A stretch of 64,000 bases of DNA from Macrosoma leucophasiata (GCA_036365455.1 JAWQUS010000011.1:6654001-6718000); one strand, 5' to 3'. Numbered from the stretch's first letter, positions 32,517-43,826 are shown. Program-made: numbers and translations. Notes: generated from the letters alone by a model not told the origin.

Positions 32517-32766
32517 GTAACTTAAGCCTCTATTCCCCGAAGAGGAAGGCACAGGTAAATGCATACATTCAAGCATACACCTGCGATTCGCCGGTTACGT
32601 TTTCGCCCATGAAAAGTGTGGGGAGTCTTTTGACATCTCCCAACAAAACAAAATATCCCAATAGAACCGAAAATAAATAACAATACACTTTTGAGTGTAG
32701 TAGCCCCGGGGATCGAACCCGAGATTAGTGTAGCAGTAGTGGACTGTTACTACTAATGCTATTATT
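32517..32766 (-). mobile_element. SINE-1, diverged, tail-to-tail with the previous copy
   Basis: TCCCCGAAGAGGAAGGCA, ATTCGCCGGTTACGTTTTCG and GGGGATCGAACCCGAGA mark the body and B-box complement. The region around GTAGTAGCC is rearranged. Confidence 0.8.
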
Positions 32767-33198
32767 AAAAAATAATGAAATAAATAAGGCGGGCTCCCAT
32801 ACAACAAACGTTTTGTTGCTTTTATAGATAGTACGAAACCGTTGGTGCGCGAGTCCGATTTGCACGTGGCCAGTTTTTGTTCCTCTGAGTGCCTAGTGCG
32901 AGATTTTATTTATTTTTACGCGAATTCGATCGCGTAAGAGTAAACGCAGATTTGTATGGAATTGAAGGAGCGTCATCTAGCGGTGAATCGATAGGTCGGT
33001 ATAAGCGGCACACGCTATTATAGCACCTAGAAACAGATTCTTAGCAATATTGCTTCAGCTATACATATTGGGTAACCGGTGGTACCCGGTTCGTGAAAAC
33101 AATAAAATTAGTTTTAAACACGAGTGTTTTAAAATTTACATTGCTTCAGCTAATTTGAGCAAAACCTTAATAAAGTAATAAAAAAATGTGAACCTCAC
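32767..33198. other. No feature recognised next to ZP exon b
   Basis: Unique intronic sequence; includes a GTGCCTAGTGCGAG word near 32890. Confidence 0.35.
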
Positions 33199-33297
33199 CT
33201 GGTTTCGTCCCGCACTTGGCGTACGCGATCCGAAAGGAGAAATACGTCTGGCCGGTCGATGGAGGTACATACACACACCTCGGATCCCCGTGCTGAC
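33199..33297 (-). CDS. ZP-domain protein, coding exon b
   Basis: Acceptor TTCATCGACAG and donor CAG|GTGAGG. The 99 bases carry 32 codons plus split codons, joining exon a (SK|G|QHGD) to exon c (KP|D|LHGQ) in frame. The sequence QHGDPRCVYVPPSTGQTYFS then RIAYAKCGTKP is a clear ZP-N motif with two cysteines. The intron between b and c is ~10.8 kb and carries the mariner, the RTE and several SINEs. Confidence 0.93.
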
Positions 33298-33529
33298 CTG
33301 TCGATGAAAAACTCATTAGATCTTGTTTAATAACGGTCGAGCTATTATGACAGTCTAAATAGCACCTTCATTATATATAGATAATAAGGAAAAGTAACAC
33401 AACATGCTAAATTTAAAAAATCTAGTACCTATTCAAACGTAAATCATAACTATTACACTTCACGTTTGTATTTTTCGGAACAGCAAGGCAGAAGTATGTA
33501 CTTGCATTGGAAAAATATATTACTGGTGA

Positions 33530-34075
33530 AGCTCTTAGGTTTTGGCGAGCTTCACTCGTTGAAATAAAACATGTTTTACGGATTAATCACGCGTAACCTA
33601 ATAATAATAATGGCAACCCATTATACGTCCCACTGCTGGGCACGAGTCTCTCCCCTTTTTGGGGGCAGGCCTGGAGCTTACTCCACCACGCTGCTCCAAT
33701 GCGGATTGGTGGAGGTGGGTGGGTTAGTGGCCAACCCGCTGTCGGATGTTTTCAAACCGCCCATAAGGCCTCCGACAAGGTTTAACGACTGCTATCTATC
33801 GATAGCAACCGGGACCGACGGCTTAACGTGCCCTCCGAAGCACGGAATCGCGCATTTAATTTGCCACTAGCGGTCACCCATCACACTACCCGACCGCGCC
33901 CGTAGTGCTTAACCGAGCAGATCGCTTACGATCTACACCAGCCGCTGGGCCATGCGCGCTTCACCTATAATAAATGACGCGTAACCTATAATAAATGATT
34001 TCTTTAAATCAACCCGACTTTTCGGTGGCTATTCAGCTTCCATAGTCTCGGACAGACTACCCGTGATGGTCAACA
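33530..34075 (+). repeat. Interspersed repeat (Rep-D) interrupted by SINE-5S
   Basis: Left part: CTTAGGTTTTGGCGAGCTTC, GTTTTACGGATTAATC. After the SINE: TTTAAATCAACCCGACTTTT, CGGTGGCTATTCAGCTTCC. The same order, uninterrupted, is at 42160-42330. Confidence 0.75.
33601..33960 (-). mobile_element. SINE-5S, full-length copy
   Basis: Nearly identical to the copy at 22686-23045, with an intact 5S-like head (GATGGGTGACCGC, GGGCGCGGTC, GGTTAAG on the minus strand) and tail CAGCAGTGGGACGT then (ATT)n. The flank shows a short imperfect ACCTAATAATA / ACCTATAATAA repeat. Confidence 0.92.
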
Positions 34076-35760
34076 AAGTATCCATAAAAATAGTTTTATT
34101 CCAGAACTACTACATAACCGGAACGGTCATCAAATCCGACCTTAAGACTAGCAGTACGCCCTATTACCACTACACTGTTTACGTCGACTGAAAGGAAAAA
34201 TACATTAACAGGGTAATTATTTAAAAACATTCTCATAATATAAAAATAAAATTTAGAACAGGAAAAACGAGTAAAATTCGCCATGCGTAAGTAGAAAGTA
34301 AATGGGTTTTCATACAGTTTTAACGGTTACGTCTGGTTTAATTGCTAATTAGCGCCCTACAAGTGGGCCTTACATTAATTATAACATCGTTAGGCATTGC
34401 TTTGACCACACACGGCGATGGCTCATTGTGAATAGAATTGGGGGACAAAGAAGACTGTTTCTATGAAGCCTAAGTGTAGTTTTTATACGTACCTACCGGT
34501 TGTAAAAATAATCTAAAATTCTAAACCATTTCCCATCACTCAAACGGTTTCTTTGTTGTTTCATTAAAAAAAATAAAAACTTCTCAATATAACTCCCTAT
34601 AAACTCAAACGTAAATATATATACAACGATAACAAACGATCTGCAAACGTATCTCAATATCCCAACAACAATTGAATTGTATATGTGCATTGATTTTGAG
34701 AAATGGAACCGTCGTTCGGACTTTAAAACGGATTAAGATTGAATATTGAGAATAAGTATGAATATCGTGTCAAAAGGTTACTCTATGATGGATTTTCCCA
34801 ACTATCGTGTCTTAATAGTTTTGTCGCAACAAATAATATACAAACAATAAATTAAACATTCTGAAAAGGTCTTATTTAGCACTCACATGTTGTATGCATA
34901 TAGTTATACAACCGTAAATACTGTTTTATGACCGTGAAGTAACAAACGAATAGATTATATTCATGTTTGTAATTCACATTATTTATTCGTTCCCCACAAA
35001 AAGGTTCGTTATGAATAATTTAATATGACAAAAAAGAGTTTTGTCACATAAACGCGAAAGTATTTTCTATGAGGTGCTAAAAGATGCAAAAAGCTGACAC
35101 CTTCACAAATATATTTTAATTTGTTATTACGTAGAAATGTGTTTTAAATGGCGGTTCACAAAGCTAAGAATGATTTGCAATTTTCTCAATTCAATAAGTA
35201 TTTTATTAACAAGAAAATTTTAGGGAAAAAGTAAAGCAGTTTAATAATTTAACCTAGCATAGAACTGCAGTATTAATCTGCCTATTTTTACACTTTGTAG
35301 TGGTAGTCTGAAAAACAGCGTTTGCACGGAAGTTTGCAATAGCTGGGATAACACAAGTATGGGATAAAAATACTATTCTCTTCTATGAAAGATCAGAAGC
35401 GTGGTAGTATAAATAAGGATTAAGAATAAGCCTCAGTTTAAACCATTTTTTCTGCCAAACGGGATAAAAGTAAGCATTAGTTTAACCCAAATAACACTAC
35501 ATTAAAGTGGAACACGTTAATAATTCAGTTTTCATCCATCATAATTGTAAGTGAAACCTTAGCAATTAGAAGCATCAATTAGTGGCGGTCTGAATACGAC
35601 GTACGAGATAATTGTGCGCCGCGAATCACTACGCGCTTTCCGTACGCCCCGTTAATATAATACGTGTTTTAACAAATAACCAGGTACGTGTGTTTGTGAG
35701 GCAGATATGGATGTACAGTTGTACACCATTGAATTGATCAAATAGTATAAATGATGGGAT
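34076..35760. other. No feature recognised in ZP intron
   Basis: A+T-rich unique sequence; short frames only. Confidence 0.45.
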
Positions 35761-36027
35761 TCATTCACCATCTTCAACATGAATTGTTTTTTCTGATTTG
35801 TTGTCTCTATTCGGTCTAGATTTGGAAACTTGTTTCCGTCTCTCTAATCTGTATACCGTGGGGCTTATAAATTCAAAGCTTTTTAACATAACATTGCAGG
35901 ACAATTTTTTAAGATACTTAGTATCTTTTAAACTTATTAATCTAAATAAATGTTTACCGTGGTACCAATTCGCATCAAATATCCGCGCGATCCAAGAGTT
36001 CGCACCCCATACACGTCGCAATCGCAT
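35761..36027 (-). pseudogene. Possible PIF/Harbinger-like transposase fragment, 88 codons
   Basis: An open frame with ATG at 36025-36027 and protein-like composition: RRVWGANSWIARIFDANWYH, then HLFRLISLKDTKYL, SFEFISPTVYRL and a basic tail. The W...W...YH...LF.L...D..Y...F.F..P spacing recalls the start of PIF/Harbinger (HARBI1-like) transposases, but no catalytic DDE part follows. It lies in the ZP intron only 31 bases from exon a, on the same strand. It could be a degraded transposon piece or chance; the assignment is weak. Confidence 0.35.
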
Positions 36028-36058
36028 AACACCTAATTTTAATAAAAAAATATTTTAC

Positions 36059-36206
36059 CTTTAGACGAGACGATACCCTCAAAGGGATGTGAGAAGGTGA
36101 GGTGCACATCCATGTGGTCCTTCCCACACATGACCTCTAGGGACTGTATGACTGGCATGCCATCCGGCCGCTCCATCGGCCATAGCTCGCCCGCTCGCGC
36201 TTTTGT
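36059..36206 (-). CDS. ZP-domain protein, coding exon a (most 5' found)
   Basis: Acceptor CCTTCTTTGCAG and donor AAAG|GTAAAA. The 148 bases carry 49 complete codons from phase 0 plus one base completed by exon b. Residues run TKARAGELWPMERPDGMPVI to QSLEVMCGKDHMDVHLTFSH and PFEGIVSSK, the start of a ZP module with its first cysteine (MCGKD). Exons a-d together give ~182 contiguous residues. The N-terminal exons with the signal peptide were not found upstream. Candidate orthologues are the insect apical-matrix ZP genes; I do not commit to one symbol. MITE-3 begins 32 bases upstream of the acceptor. Confidence 0.92.
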
Positions 36207-36238
36207 CTGCAAAGAAGGACAAGTTTAATTGGTTTGAA

Positions 36239-36538
36239 CATAGAGCAACACGGGCCACCGGCCGCGGCGGACCGGAGGGGTGTAGCCATATGCAGGCTTT
36301 AGCTTTACCTGTATCAAAGTACAAGCACAAGTGGTTCTATGCCTGTCGCCGAGATGTTTAAATGTGTGTGTGAAATTGTTTACGTATTTTGTTAAAGTCA
36401 AGGTGAGAGTTTCGTAATAATACGCGAATTTTGTTGTGTGTGTCACACAAATTTCCCAACGCAGAAAATGAGAGACTGTTTTGCGTCGGTAATAACGACT
36501 ACTCCCCTCTGGTCGGCCGGTGGCCCGTGTTGCTCTAT
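36239..36538. mobile_element. MITE-3 next to ZP exon a acceptor
   Basis: About 300 bp with inverted ends: left ATAGAGCAACACGGGCCACC, right its reverse complement GGTGGCCCGTGTTGCTCTAT, and further imperfect pairing. Flanks GGTTTGAA (36231-36238) and GGTTTGTA (36539-36546) look like an 8-bp target duplication with one mismatch, which would fit hAT. No coding frame. Confidence 0.8.
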
Positions 36539-36546
36539 GGTTTGTA

Positions 36547-37068
36547 GTATCGTTTCCAGATTCTGATTTGGACTGTTAATGATGGAAATTGATAACGTTT
36601 TCTCCAGTGTACTATTTTAATGTTGCTAAATTGCTAAATGGTAGTTTGTGTTCAGACTTTTTGTTTTTGTTTTTTGAATAGCCATATTATGTAGGTGGCT
36701 CGACTCGAAACGTCACTTGTTAATTTCACCGGGCAATTGGCCAGCATAAAGGGCTATCAGCTTCACTAAATAAATTTTCACAACTACCTAAGGGAGACCC
36801 CTGCGGGTCCGATCCTCGGCTCAGGGCGTTGTTGTGTTGGGGAGACACGTGAGACATATGCGATTAGAGACGTTGCTACATTCGCTGTAGTCATCGGTTG
36901 GTGGTGATTCCAAGATGTTTCCAATAAACGACCCTGTCTCGTTACACGATTGATATAGTGGCAAATGAGCTTAGGCCTCCTCAATAGTAGTTTAGATGTA
37001 CGTAATGTCTGTAATGTTCGGTTGACTGCCTGCACTTGCGGAAGAACTCTCTTCTAGAAGAAGTTTTT
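36547..37068. other. No feature recognised
   Basis: Unique sequence, mildly higher GC at 36780-36960; no protein-like frame with splice sites seen. Confidence 0.35.
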
Positions 37069-37281
37069 ACTGGTGGTGGAGCTCCAGTGACGGACGAATA
37101 GCCGGGCGTAAGCACCACCGCAATACCTAATATACTTGCCGCTAAATGGTAGTGTTCAGCACTATCGTGTTCCGGTCAGGTGGTAATGTACGGACCTGTA
37201 ATTTCCGGCACAGAGGCCTAACACTTTAGGTCTCAGGAGTGGCGACGCATCTGCATTTTGACCTCTGGTCATTATGTAAAA
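37069..37281 (+). repeat. Rep-A, 3'-truncated
   Basis: Starts ACTGGTGGTGGAGCTCCAGT and stops after GACCTCTGGTCATTATGT. Confidence 0.85.
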
Positions 37282-37840
37282 ATAAGCAATAGAGCCATGT
37301 TATTTTCACCGATTTTATCATTAATCAAAGTTGGCTTTGACTAAGTAATGGACGTCGCCCAATAAATGCGCAAGGAACGCATTATGAGAAATATTCTCGA
37401 AGTTCTATTTGAAACGCATCAACATTTATTTATTACAAACTATAATCATAGCAAATGATATTGCCATACAGGGCCACCTATCACTTCAATTGGAAGTTAA
37501 ATCATACAGTTTATTCATTCATTTCTCTTTATGTTGGCCATTCAAACGATATTATATTTCTAGAATTTGTTTTCAATTGAATCAGCTTACAATTGACCCA
37601 ATCAGTTGTCGCCGTAATCGACTGATTCGTCATCTCCCATGTCTATTGTGAGGCATCTCATGACATTTTCTTTCACCGTTGATCTTGAAATAGATATTTG
37701 ATTTTGTTGAAAGACGTTTTATTGATATTAAGAAGAAGACCGGCGGCCTTACCCGTTTGTTGCGAACCTGAAGTAAATCACTATTCGTTTTGTCTCATTT
37801 CTTCATACGCGCTTACATGTAAACAGGATTTATGTAAACT
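37282..37840. other. No feature recognised
   Basis: A+T-rich unique sequence. Confidence 0.4.
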
Positions 37841-38035
37841 TCCGATCAGGTGGTAATGTAAGGCCCTGTAATTTTCGGCATAGAGACATAAAACCATAGG
37901 CCTCAGGAGTGGTAACAAATCTGCATTTCGACCTTGGTCTTTGGGTGTCTATAGGCTGCAGTTATCACTTAACATAAACGTGAACTGCATGCTTGTTTGC
38001 CACGTTAATTACATGGCAAACAAGCATGCAAAAAA
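37841..38035 (+). repeat. Rep-A, 5'-truncated, with fold-back end
   Basis: Begins inside the unit (TCCGATCAGGTGGTAATGTA). At the end GCATGCTTGTTTGCCA is followed after 11 bases by its reverse complement TGGCAAACAAGCATGC. Confidence 0.85.
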
Positions 38036-38892
38036 AAACAATTCAATTTGGCGGTTCCAAACTGAATCGGAATAAGATATAATGATCGGGAATGTTCAAC
38101 ACCACCTCGATAAATGTGATTAGGCCCCAGTACACGAGATCCAAAATAATGTGACATACCAACGCCTGTCATAAATATTATACAAACAATCTATTTATTC
38201 TATCTAAGGATTCGAGGAAGTACTAGCTTAAAGTTTTTGATATATTGAGAATACCACAAACAGGTTACGATGAACACGGAATTCGATAAGATTTATCTTA
38301 CAAGTATATAGTGAGTCTAAGAAGAAAATCCTCGTGGGTAAATCGTCCATTCTATTTTAGCACTCACTTTTATATGCTCTAATTACTTACACCACCTATT
38401 TATGCATCATAACCTACAAATAAGGTGAGATACGTTACAATGTAAGCAATGTGTCGATTTACTTTACTTACGAAATACAGATAGCCTAAGAAGATACTCA
38501 TGTAATCTTATGTGCCAGTTCTATTCCGTGCGGCTTTCCAAATAGGATGAACCTATTAATATTTATCAAAACTTTAGGAGTACAACTGAGTTTTCTCAAC
38601 AAAAAAAAGTCCTAACGATGGAACACTGAACCACATAGGTTCAAGAATCATCAAATATATTTTGATACGTAATATGTTTAAATATAAGTTAACAATGGAA
38701 GCCTCTGGTCTTGTGTCACGTCACTCAATTTTAAGCAACCTTCAAATGTGCGCTATCTCTATCGTTTGAACGTGTTTTATAACGATTTTAAAACGATCGT
38801 ATTATCTATCTCTAATGCAAAACAACTTAGGCTGCAAGTGTCACTTAAAATGTGATATATACATGCTGGTTTGCCGCCTTCGTTTCATTTTT
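38036..38892. other. No feature recognised
   Basis: A+T-rich unique sequence. Confidence 0.4.
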
Positions 38893-39053
38893 TTATGTCA
38901 AGAAATGACAAAACAGCATACTGTTTCATTCAGGTTGATGGTAAGTGAATTCTCTAGAAACACCTACAAAAGGAAACAGAGATTTGAATATAGATGTGTT
39001 GCCACTCCTGAAACCTAAGCTCTAAATGCCTCTGTGCCGAAAATTAAAAGGCC
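38893..39053 (-). repeat. Rep-A, strongly diverged
   Basis: TTATGTCAAGAAATGACAAA, GATGGTAAGTGAA, TGTTGCCACTCCTGAAACCT and TGCCGAAAATTA follow the Rep-A order on the minus strand. Confidence 0.6.
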
Positions 39054-39329
39054 GGAGATTAAAATAAACCTACAAACCGATTTTTCGAAAATGACAAACA
39101 ATCTTAAGGAAATAATATTTTCGCAGGTTTTCGCGAGTTTCAATGAACATTGTGGGAATCATGTTTGCGGTCAATCACTTCTTCCCTCACCCCTCTCAGT
39201 CTGCCCGGACGGTAGCTGGAAAACGACCGAAAGATCCGTCGGGTGAAAGAAGAAGTTTGCAGTAGTGGTATATGCGAGACAATCCGCAAATATGATTTCT
39301 TCAATCATACGGAACAAATAGGTGTAGGT

Positions 39330-39520
39330 ACATTAAATAAAACACCGATACAATAAACTGTTTACGCCACAAACGCAGACAGGTTTCCGTTAAGGGAACA
39401 GTGCACATAATAAACAAGAAGTAAAAACAAAACGTTCCAATTTGGATAATTGGCGGTTGATGCTTACAAACTAAATGTGCGAGTAAACGGTTTACCTACC
39501 TATATTCAAAACGAATGTAT
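39330..39520 (+). repeat. Local duplication, unit 1
   Basis: TAAATAAAACACCGATACAA through AATTGGCGGTTGATGCTTAC to TATTCAAAACGA corresponds base-by-base, with many differences, to 40023-40220, about 695 bp away. Not matched elsewhere in the window. Confidence 0.7.
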
Positions 39521-40022
39521 TATGGAACGAAAATACAATGGGTGTGTTCAGAAAAATTAAGATCTTACAAAACTTGTAATTTTATGTATAGCTCATATTT
39601 CGGTTATTCGTTTTTTTTCGGCTATGCGCCAAATAAACGCTTTTCTTTCTTTCTTGCTTCTTTCTTTTCTTCTTTATCTTTATCTACATTTTTCTGAATA
39701 CACTCAATTTTATTGGCATAACTACCAATGATTGCATTATCCGGTTTCCACGCAATGTTTTGTACCAAAGTTTAAAATGAATTAATTAAAATATTCTTTA
39801 TTATAAAAAGGTAAAAATATCGGCGATATCGATAATGTTTCAGGTATCTACAAGACAGACATCTACAATATTATTGATATCGCCGTTTCTACAGCGTGTT
39901 TGGACCAAAATTGAAAATGCAAATGTTTTGGTAAAAAATAAAATAATTTATTATATAATATTCTAAGGACTCATTTTTTTTTAAACTGCAAAATAATCAT
40001 ACAGATCACATTGATGATGAGT

Positions 40023-40220
40023 GAACATTAAATAAAACGCCAACACAACAAACTGTAATGCCGCTACAAACGTAAATACAGGTTTCCGATAAAGGGGTGA
40101 GTGCAAATAATAAAGGAGAAGTACGAAACAAAATGTTCAAACCACAATTGGATGATTGGCGGTTGATATTTATGAAAATTAATGTGTGAGTGAATAGTGT
40201 CTATTCAAAACGATCGTAAA
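40023..40220 (+). repeat. Local duplication, unit 2
   Basis: TAAATAAAACGCCAACACAA, ACAGGTTTCCGATAAAGG, GATTGGCGGTTGATATTTAT and TATTCAAAACGA parallel 39330-39520. Confidence 0.7.
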
Positions 40221-41500
40221 AAGTAAAGATGGGATGATACAATATCATTAAAGTTGCCCATCAACGGTTGCATCATACGAGTTTCATAATATTCATGCGG
40301 CGTTTTTTATTTAAAAAAATGAACTTAAGGCAAAAATCGAAATCACGCCTGCAGTTCTCCGAGGGTAAAAGTATATTAGTAGTAAAGTAGAAGTATATAG
40401 GTAGTAAGAATTATTTAATTAAGAAAAGCAGCCACAGAGTAAAAAAATCTTGGTTAAAATGAATGTCATTCTATTAAATAAATAGGTGTGCCTTATTCAT
40501 CGAATGTAATGGTAGTAAATATGATAGTATTATGTTAACATAAACTATATTTTGGGCTCTCTACTTTATTAGTCAGGCAATTCTTGTGACGATAGTTTTT
40601 GTGTAGATATGGTGCAGTTGTGTAGGTTGCAGTATTGCTGGAGTGCAGTATTCACGACATTCACGTACCTACTTCTTTGTGTTTACCTATGAAGAAGGTT
40701 ATTGATACGTATTTCATTAATAATATAATAATAATAAAAGAAATGTATTTCTCCACAATAAGGTCAACAAAAATATAGGTATATAATTCAATACAACATC
40801 AACAGACAGTCGTATGTGATGTTATTGTGGAGACTGGAGCCTGAACTAATATTGATTGGTAGGAGTTATAATTGTTTAAAATATTAAGTTTGACGTCCAA
40901 TTCAATGCTCATAATATACTTCACAGTAAAATTGTGATGATACAGCCACAAATAAAAATAAAAACAATCGACAGGATCTGTCTCCACTCAACACAAATGA
41001 TTTAGAGCACCACGAGGAAAATGCGCAAGTTCAAACAAGAAATCATATCCAAAGCCGATCTGCGAATGAAAGCGATGTGATGAATAACACGTGCACGTTC
41101 CAGGAACAACTCGAGCGCATTTTGTTCCCACGAGTTCGGTGCATTTGTGTGACAGAGATAGATTATTGCAAATTCACTGCAGTTGAAAGAAGCGAGCAGC
41201 AAACCGTCGTAATTTACATTTTTGTAAGCCCCGATAAATATACAACCACTATTTTGGCTTGAACATTTCATTTATCTTTGCACTTTAATGTTGGCAACAC
41301 GTGTATTTATGTATCGGAATTTTAAACGACAAATTGTAATTAAAGCTTTGCTCTTATAATGTGCCAGGAAAATTTTTATTGATATAAATCCATTCGCAGC
41401 GAAATTGGCATTTGATAGGTACCTTCGTGATACAAAAAATTGTCTTGAATATTGAGTAACAAGGAAACAGTATATAGTAATTAATTTAATTTTTTAATGC
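40221..41500. other. No gene supported
   Basis: Mostly A+T-rich. 41030-41270 is less so (CAGGAACAACTCGAGCGCAT, CCCACGAGTTCGGTGCATTT) with short frames on both strands but no recognisable protein. Confidence 0.35.
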
Positions 41501-41504
41501 CATG

Positions 41505-42100
41505 TACTCTAGTAGTAGCGGCCTTCTAGTGCGATGCTGATATTCTGGGTACGAACCCTGATTCGAATGGTTAAATTTTAATGGAATTTTCCATTTATCG
41601 AAAGTTTCCATGGGGCTGGAAGTTTGATAACGTGCCCGGAGATACCAATGTACTCGCCACATATTAGGTATGTATATGAAACAAAACTTGGCGTTTGAAT
41701 GTAAGGCTTTAATATTATGTTAGATGGTGACATATGCACTAAATCTGGAGGTGCAGAGAATGAGGAAAGGATGCAGATGCGTTGCCACCCCTGAAGCTGA
41801 AGTTACGGGGCAATACATTGGAGGCATTGGCACACCGCGGACACTTTGCCAAAATTTCATACAAACGCTTAATTTGGTCTCTATTACACAGACATCAATC
41901 AGTGACGTGTATTTACACATGCACCTGTGTGCGTAACACGTAGAAAATACCAACCGTCGCCCATAAGAGGGGAGGAGATTGGGTGATGCGAATCGAAGTG
42001 TCCATTCTATGCGTAGTATTATTACATATTCTCTGGCATAGGTTAGAGATGAATACATTTATCTCTGCCTATTCTTTCGGGGAACACCGGTATGAAGTTA
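41505..42100 (+). mobile_element. SINE-1, old copy split by other sequence
   Basis: Decayed head and body (GGTACGAACCCTGATTCGAA, GTGCCCGGAGATACCAATGT) at 41505-41700 and the SINE-1 terminus (TTATCTCTGCCTATTCTTTC) at 42057-42100. Between them ~340 bp include a Rep-A-like minus-strand trace at 41769-41818. Confidence 0.55.
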
Positions 42101-42159
42101 AGATATACATATATACTTGAATGTTTAAAAAGATACGACTCGACAGATTAAAGGTATGA

Positions 42160-42330
42160 TATGTTCTTAGGTTTTCGCGAGCTACACTCATTGAAATAAA
42201 TTTATTTTTACGGATTTATCTCGCGTATATTAAACTAAAATGATTTTTAAAATCAACCCGATGTTTCGGTCGCTTTTCAGCTTCCGTGGTCCCGGGCAGA
42301 CTGAGGTGACATTTGTCTGACAGAAGTTTG
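42160..42330 (+). repeat. Rep-D, uninterrupted copy
   Basis: TTAGGTTTTCGCGAGCTACA, TTTTTACGGATTTATCTCGC, AAATCAACCCGATGTTTCGG and AGCTTCCGTGGTCCCGGGCA. Shows what the interrupted copy at 33530-34075 looked like before insertion. Confidence 0.75.
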
Positions 42331-42492
42331 AAAAAAATTAAATGTAGCTACCTCCATCGATTTCGTAAACGCCTTGCGTAGCGTTCAGGATTAACACAAT
42401 AATTACTTATGGTATCTTGAGGTCTTGCAGACTGCTGCGGCTGGGATTTAATCTTGCTAAGTATAGGATCCTAAGTATGGGTGATAGTTATA

Positions 42493-42619
42493 ACGGGGCA
42501 ATACATGACCATCTAACCGGAATACGTTAGTGCTGAACACTACCATTTGGCGGCAAATAGATTAAGTAATGCGGTGGTGCCTACGCCCTCGAGGCCCTAC
42601 ACTGGAACTCTAGCAGTAT
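42493..42619 (-). repeat. Rep-A, 5' half
   Basis: CTAACCGGAATACGTTAGTG, ACTACCATTTGGCGGC and TAATGCGGTGGTGCCTACGC; the end is altered. Confidence 0.75.
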
Positions 42620-42654
42620 ACACATTTTGTATGTTCTGTATGAAACGGATTGAT

Positions 42655-42800
42655 ATATATTTAGGGTTCCGTAGTAAACAAGGAACCTTTATAGTTTCGC
42701 CATGTCCGTCCGCGGTTTAGCGCAAAAACTATTTAGGCTATCTCCCCTACATGTAACGCGCGGCTATTTTTTTTTTTCTTTTTTTATATATTGTTGGATA
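42655..42800 (+). repeat. Interspersed repeat of AGGGTTCCGTAG type
   Basis: TTTAGGGTTCCGTAGTAAAC, AACCTTTATAGTTTCGCCAT and GTCCGTCCGCGGTTT resemble a repeat common in Lepidoptera (recalled). Only one copy in the window. Confidence 0.4.
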
Positions 42801-43051
42801 GGTTTTTCAAAAATGTTAGGGATTTGCTAAAATCATTTTTTGATTGAATTAACTGTTCGTGACTTATTAAGCTATAAAGTGCTAATTTTCGTTAGAGTCA
42901 AGTGTCCCCCCCCTATACCAACCAAACGGTTGTTGTTAAAAATTCAAACGTTACGGTAATAGTAGCTACATATAACGAAATTAAAAGGAAAAATATCACA
43001 CTTAAGTTGGCTTTACAAGTTGGCGAGTAATAGTCGACCAAATGTATTTTT

Positions 43052-43348
43052 ACTGGTGGTAGAGCTCCAGTGACGGAGCTCGCGGGCGTAGGCACCACCG
43101 CATTACCTAATATACTTGCCGTTAAATGGTAGTGTCCAGCACTATCGTGTTCCGGTCAGGTGGTAATGTACGGCTCTGTAATTTCCGGCACAGAGGCATA
43201 ACACCTAATGCCTCAGGAGTGGCAGCGCATTTACATTTTGACCTCTGGTCATTGTGTGGGTGTCTATAGGCTGCAGTCATCACTTAACATCAATGTGAAC
43301 TGCATGCTTGTTTGCCACTTTTAAAACATAAAAAAAAAAAAAAAAAAT
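43052..43348 (+). repeat. Rep-A, full-length copy with 18-base poly(A)
   Basis: Starts ACTGGTGGTAGAGCTCCAGT and ends in an uninterrupted A run at 43331-43347. A good reference copy. Confidence 0.92.
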
Positions 43349-43422
43349 ACTCGAAATTTTTAAGAACTCCATAGAAAATATATACATATTTTTTTTAATT
43401 ACCTACATTATTCAAACCTTCT

Positions 43423-43826
43423 GAAACGTGGTCGCTCACTATGGGCCTCATAAGAAGGCTCAAGGTCACTCAGAGAGCAATGGAGCGGGCTATGCTCGGA
43501 GTTTCTCTGCGAGATCGAATCAGAAACGAGGAGATCCGCATGAGAACCAAAGTCACCGACATAGCCCACCGAATAGCGAAACTCAAGTGGCAGTGGGCAG
43601 GGCACATAGCTCGCAGAACTGACGGCCGTTGGGGCAGAAGAGTTCTGGAGTGGTGACCGCGTACCGGTAGACGAAGCGTAGGCAGGCCCCCCACGAGGTG
43701 GACCGACGACCTGGTGAAGGTCGCGGGCAATCGTTGGATGAGGGCGGCCCAGGACCGTTCGTTGTGGCATTCTTTGGGGGAGGCCTTTGTTCAGCAGTGG
43801 ACGTCTTTCGGCTGAAATGATGATTC
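43423..43826 (+). pseudogene. RTE-type LINE 3' end, plus strand
   Basis: Encodes MGLIRRLKVTQRAMERAMLG, SLRDRIRNEEIRMRTKVTDI, QWAGHIARRTDGRWGRRVLE, then TGA at 43654-43656 where the relative at 29945-31290 continues with RPRTGRRS. Ends CAGCAGTGGACGTCTTTCGG then CTGAAATGATGATTC. Strongly 5'-truncated and very similar to the copy at 29945. Confidence 0.9.

Noticed and set aside
39170..39245. Minus-strand micro-exon candidate (TTTTCCAG, ~25 bases, GTGAGG) as an upstream ZP exon
   Set aside because: Too short to test by frame or homology; the coincidence of splice-like words is not enough.
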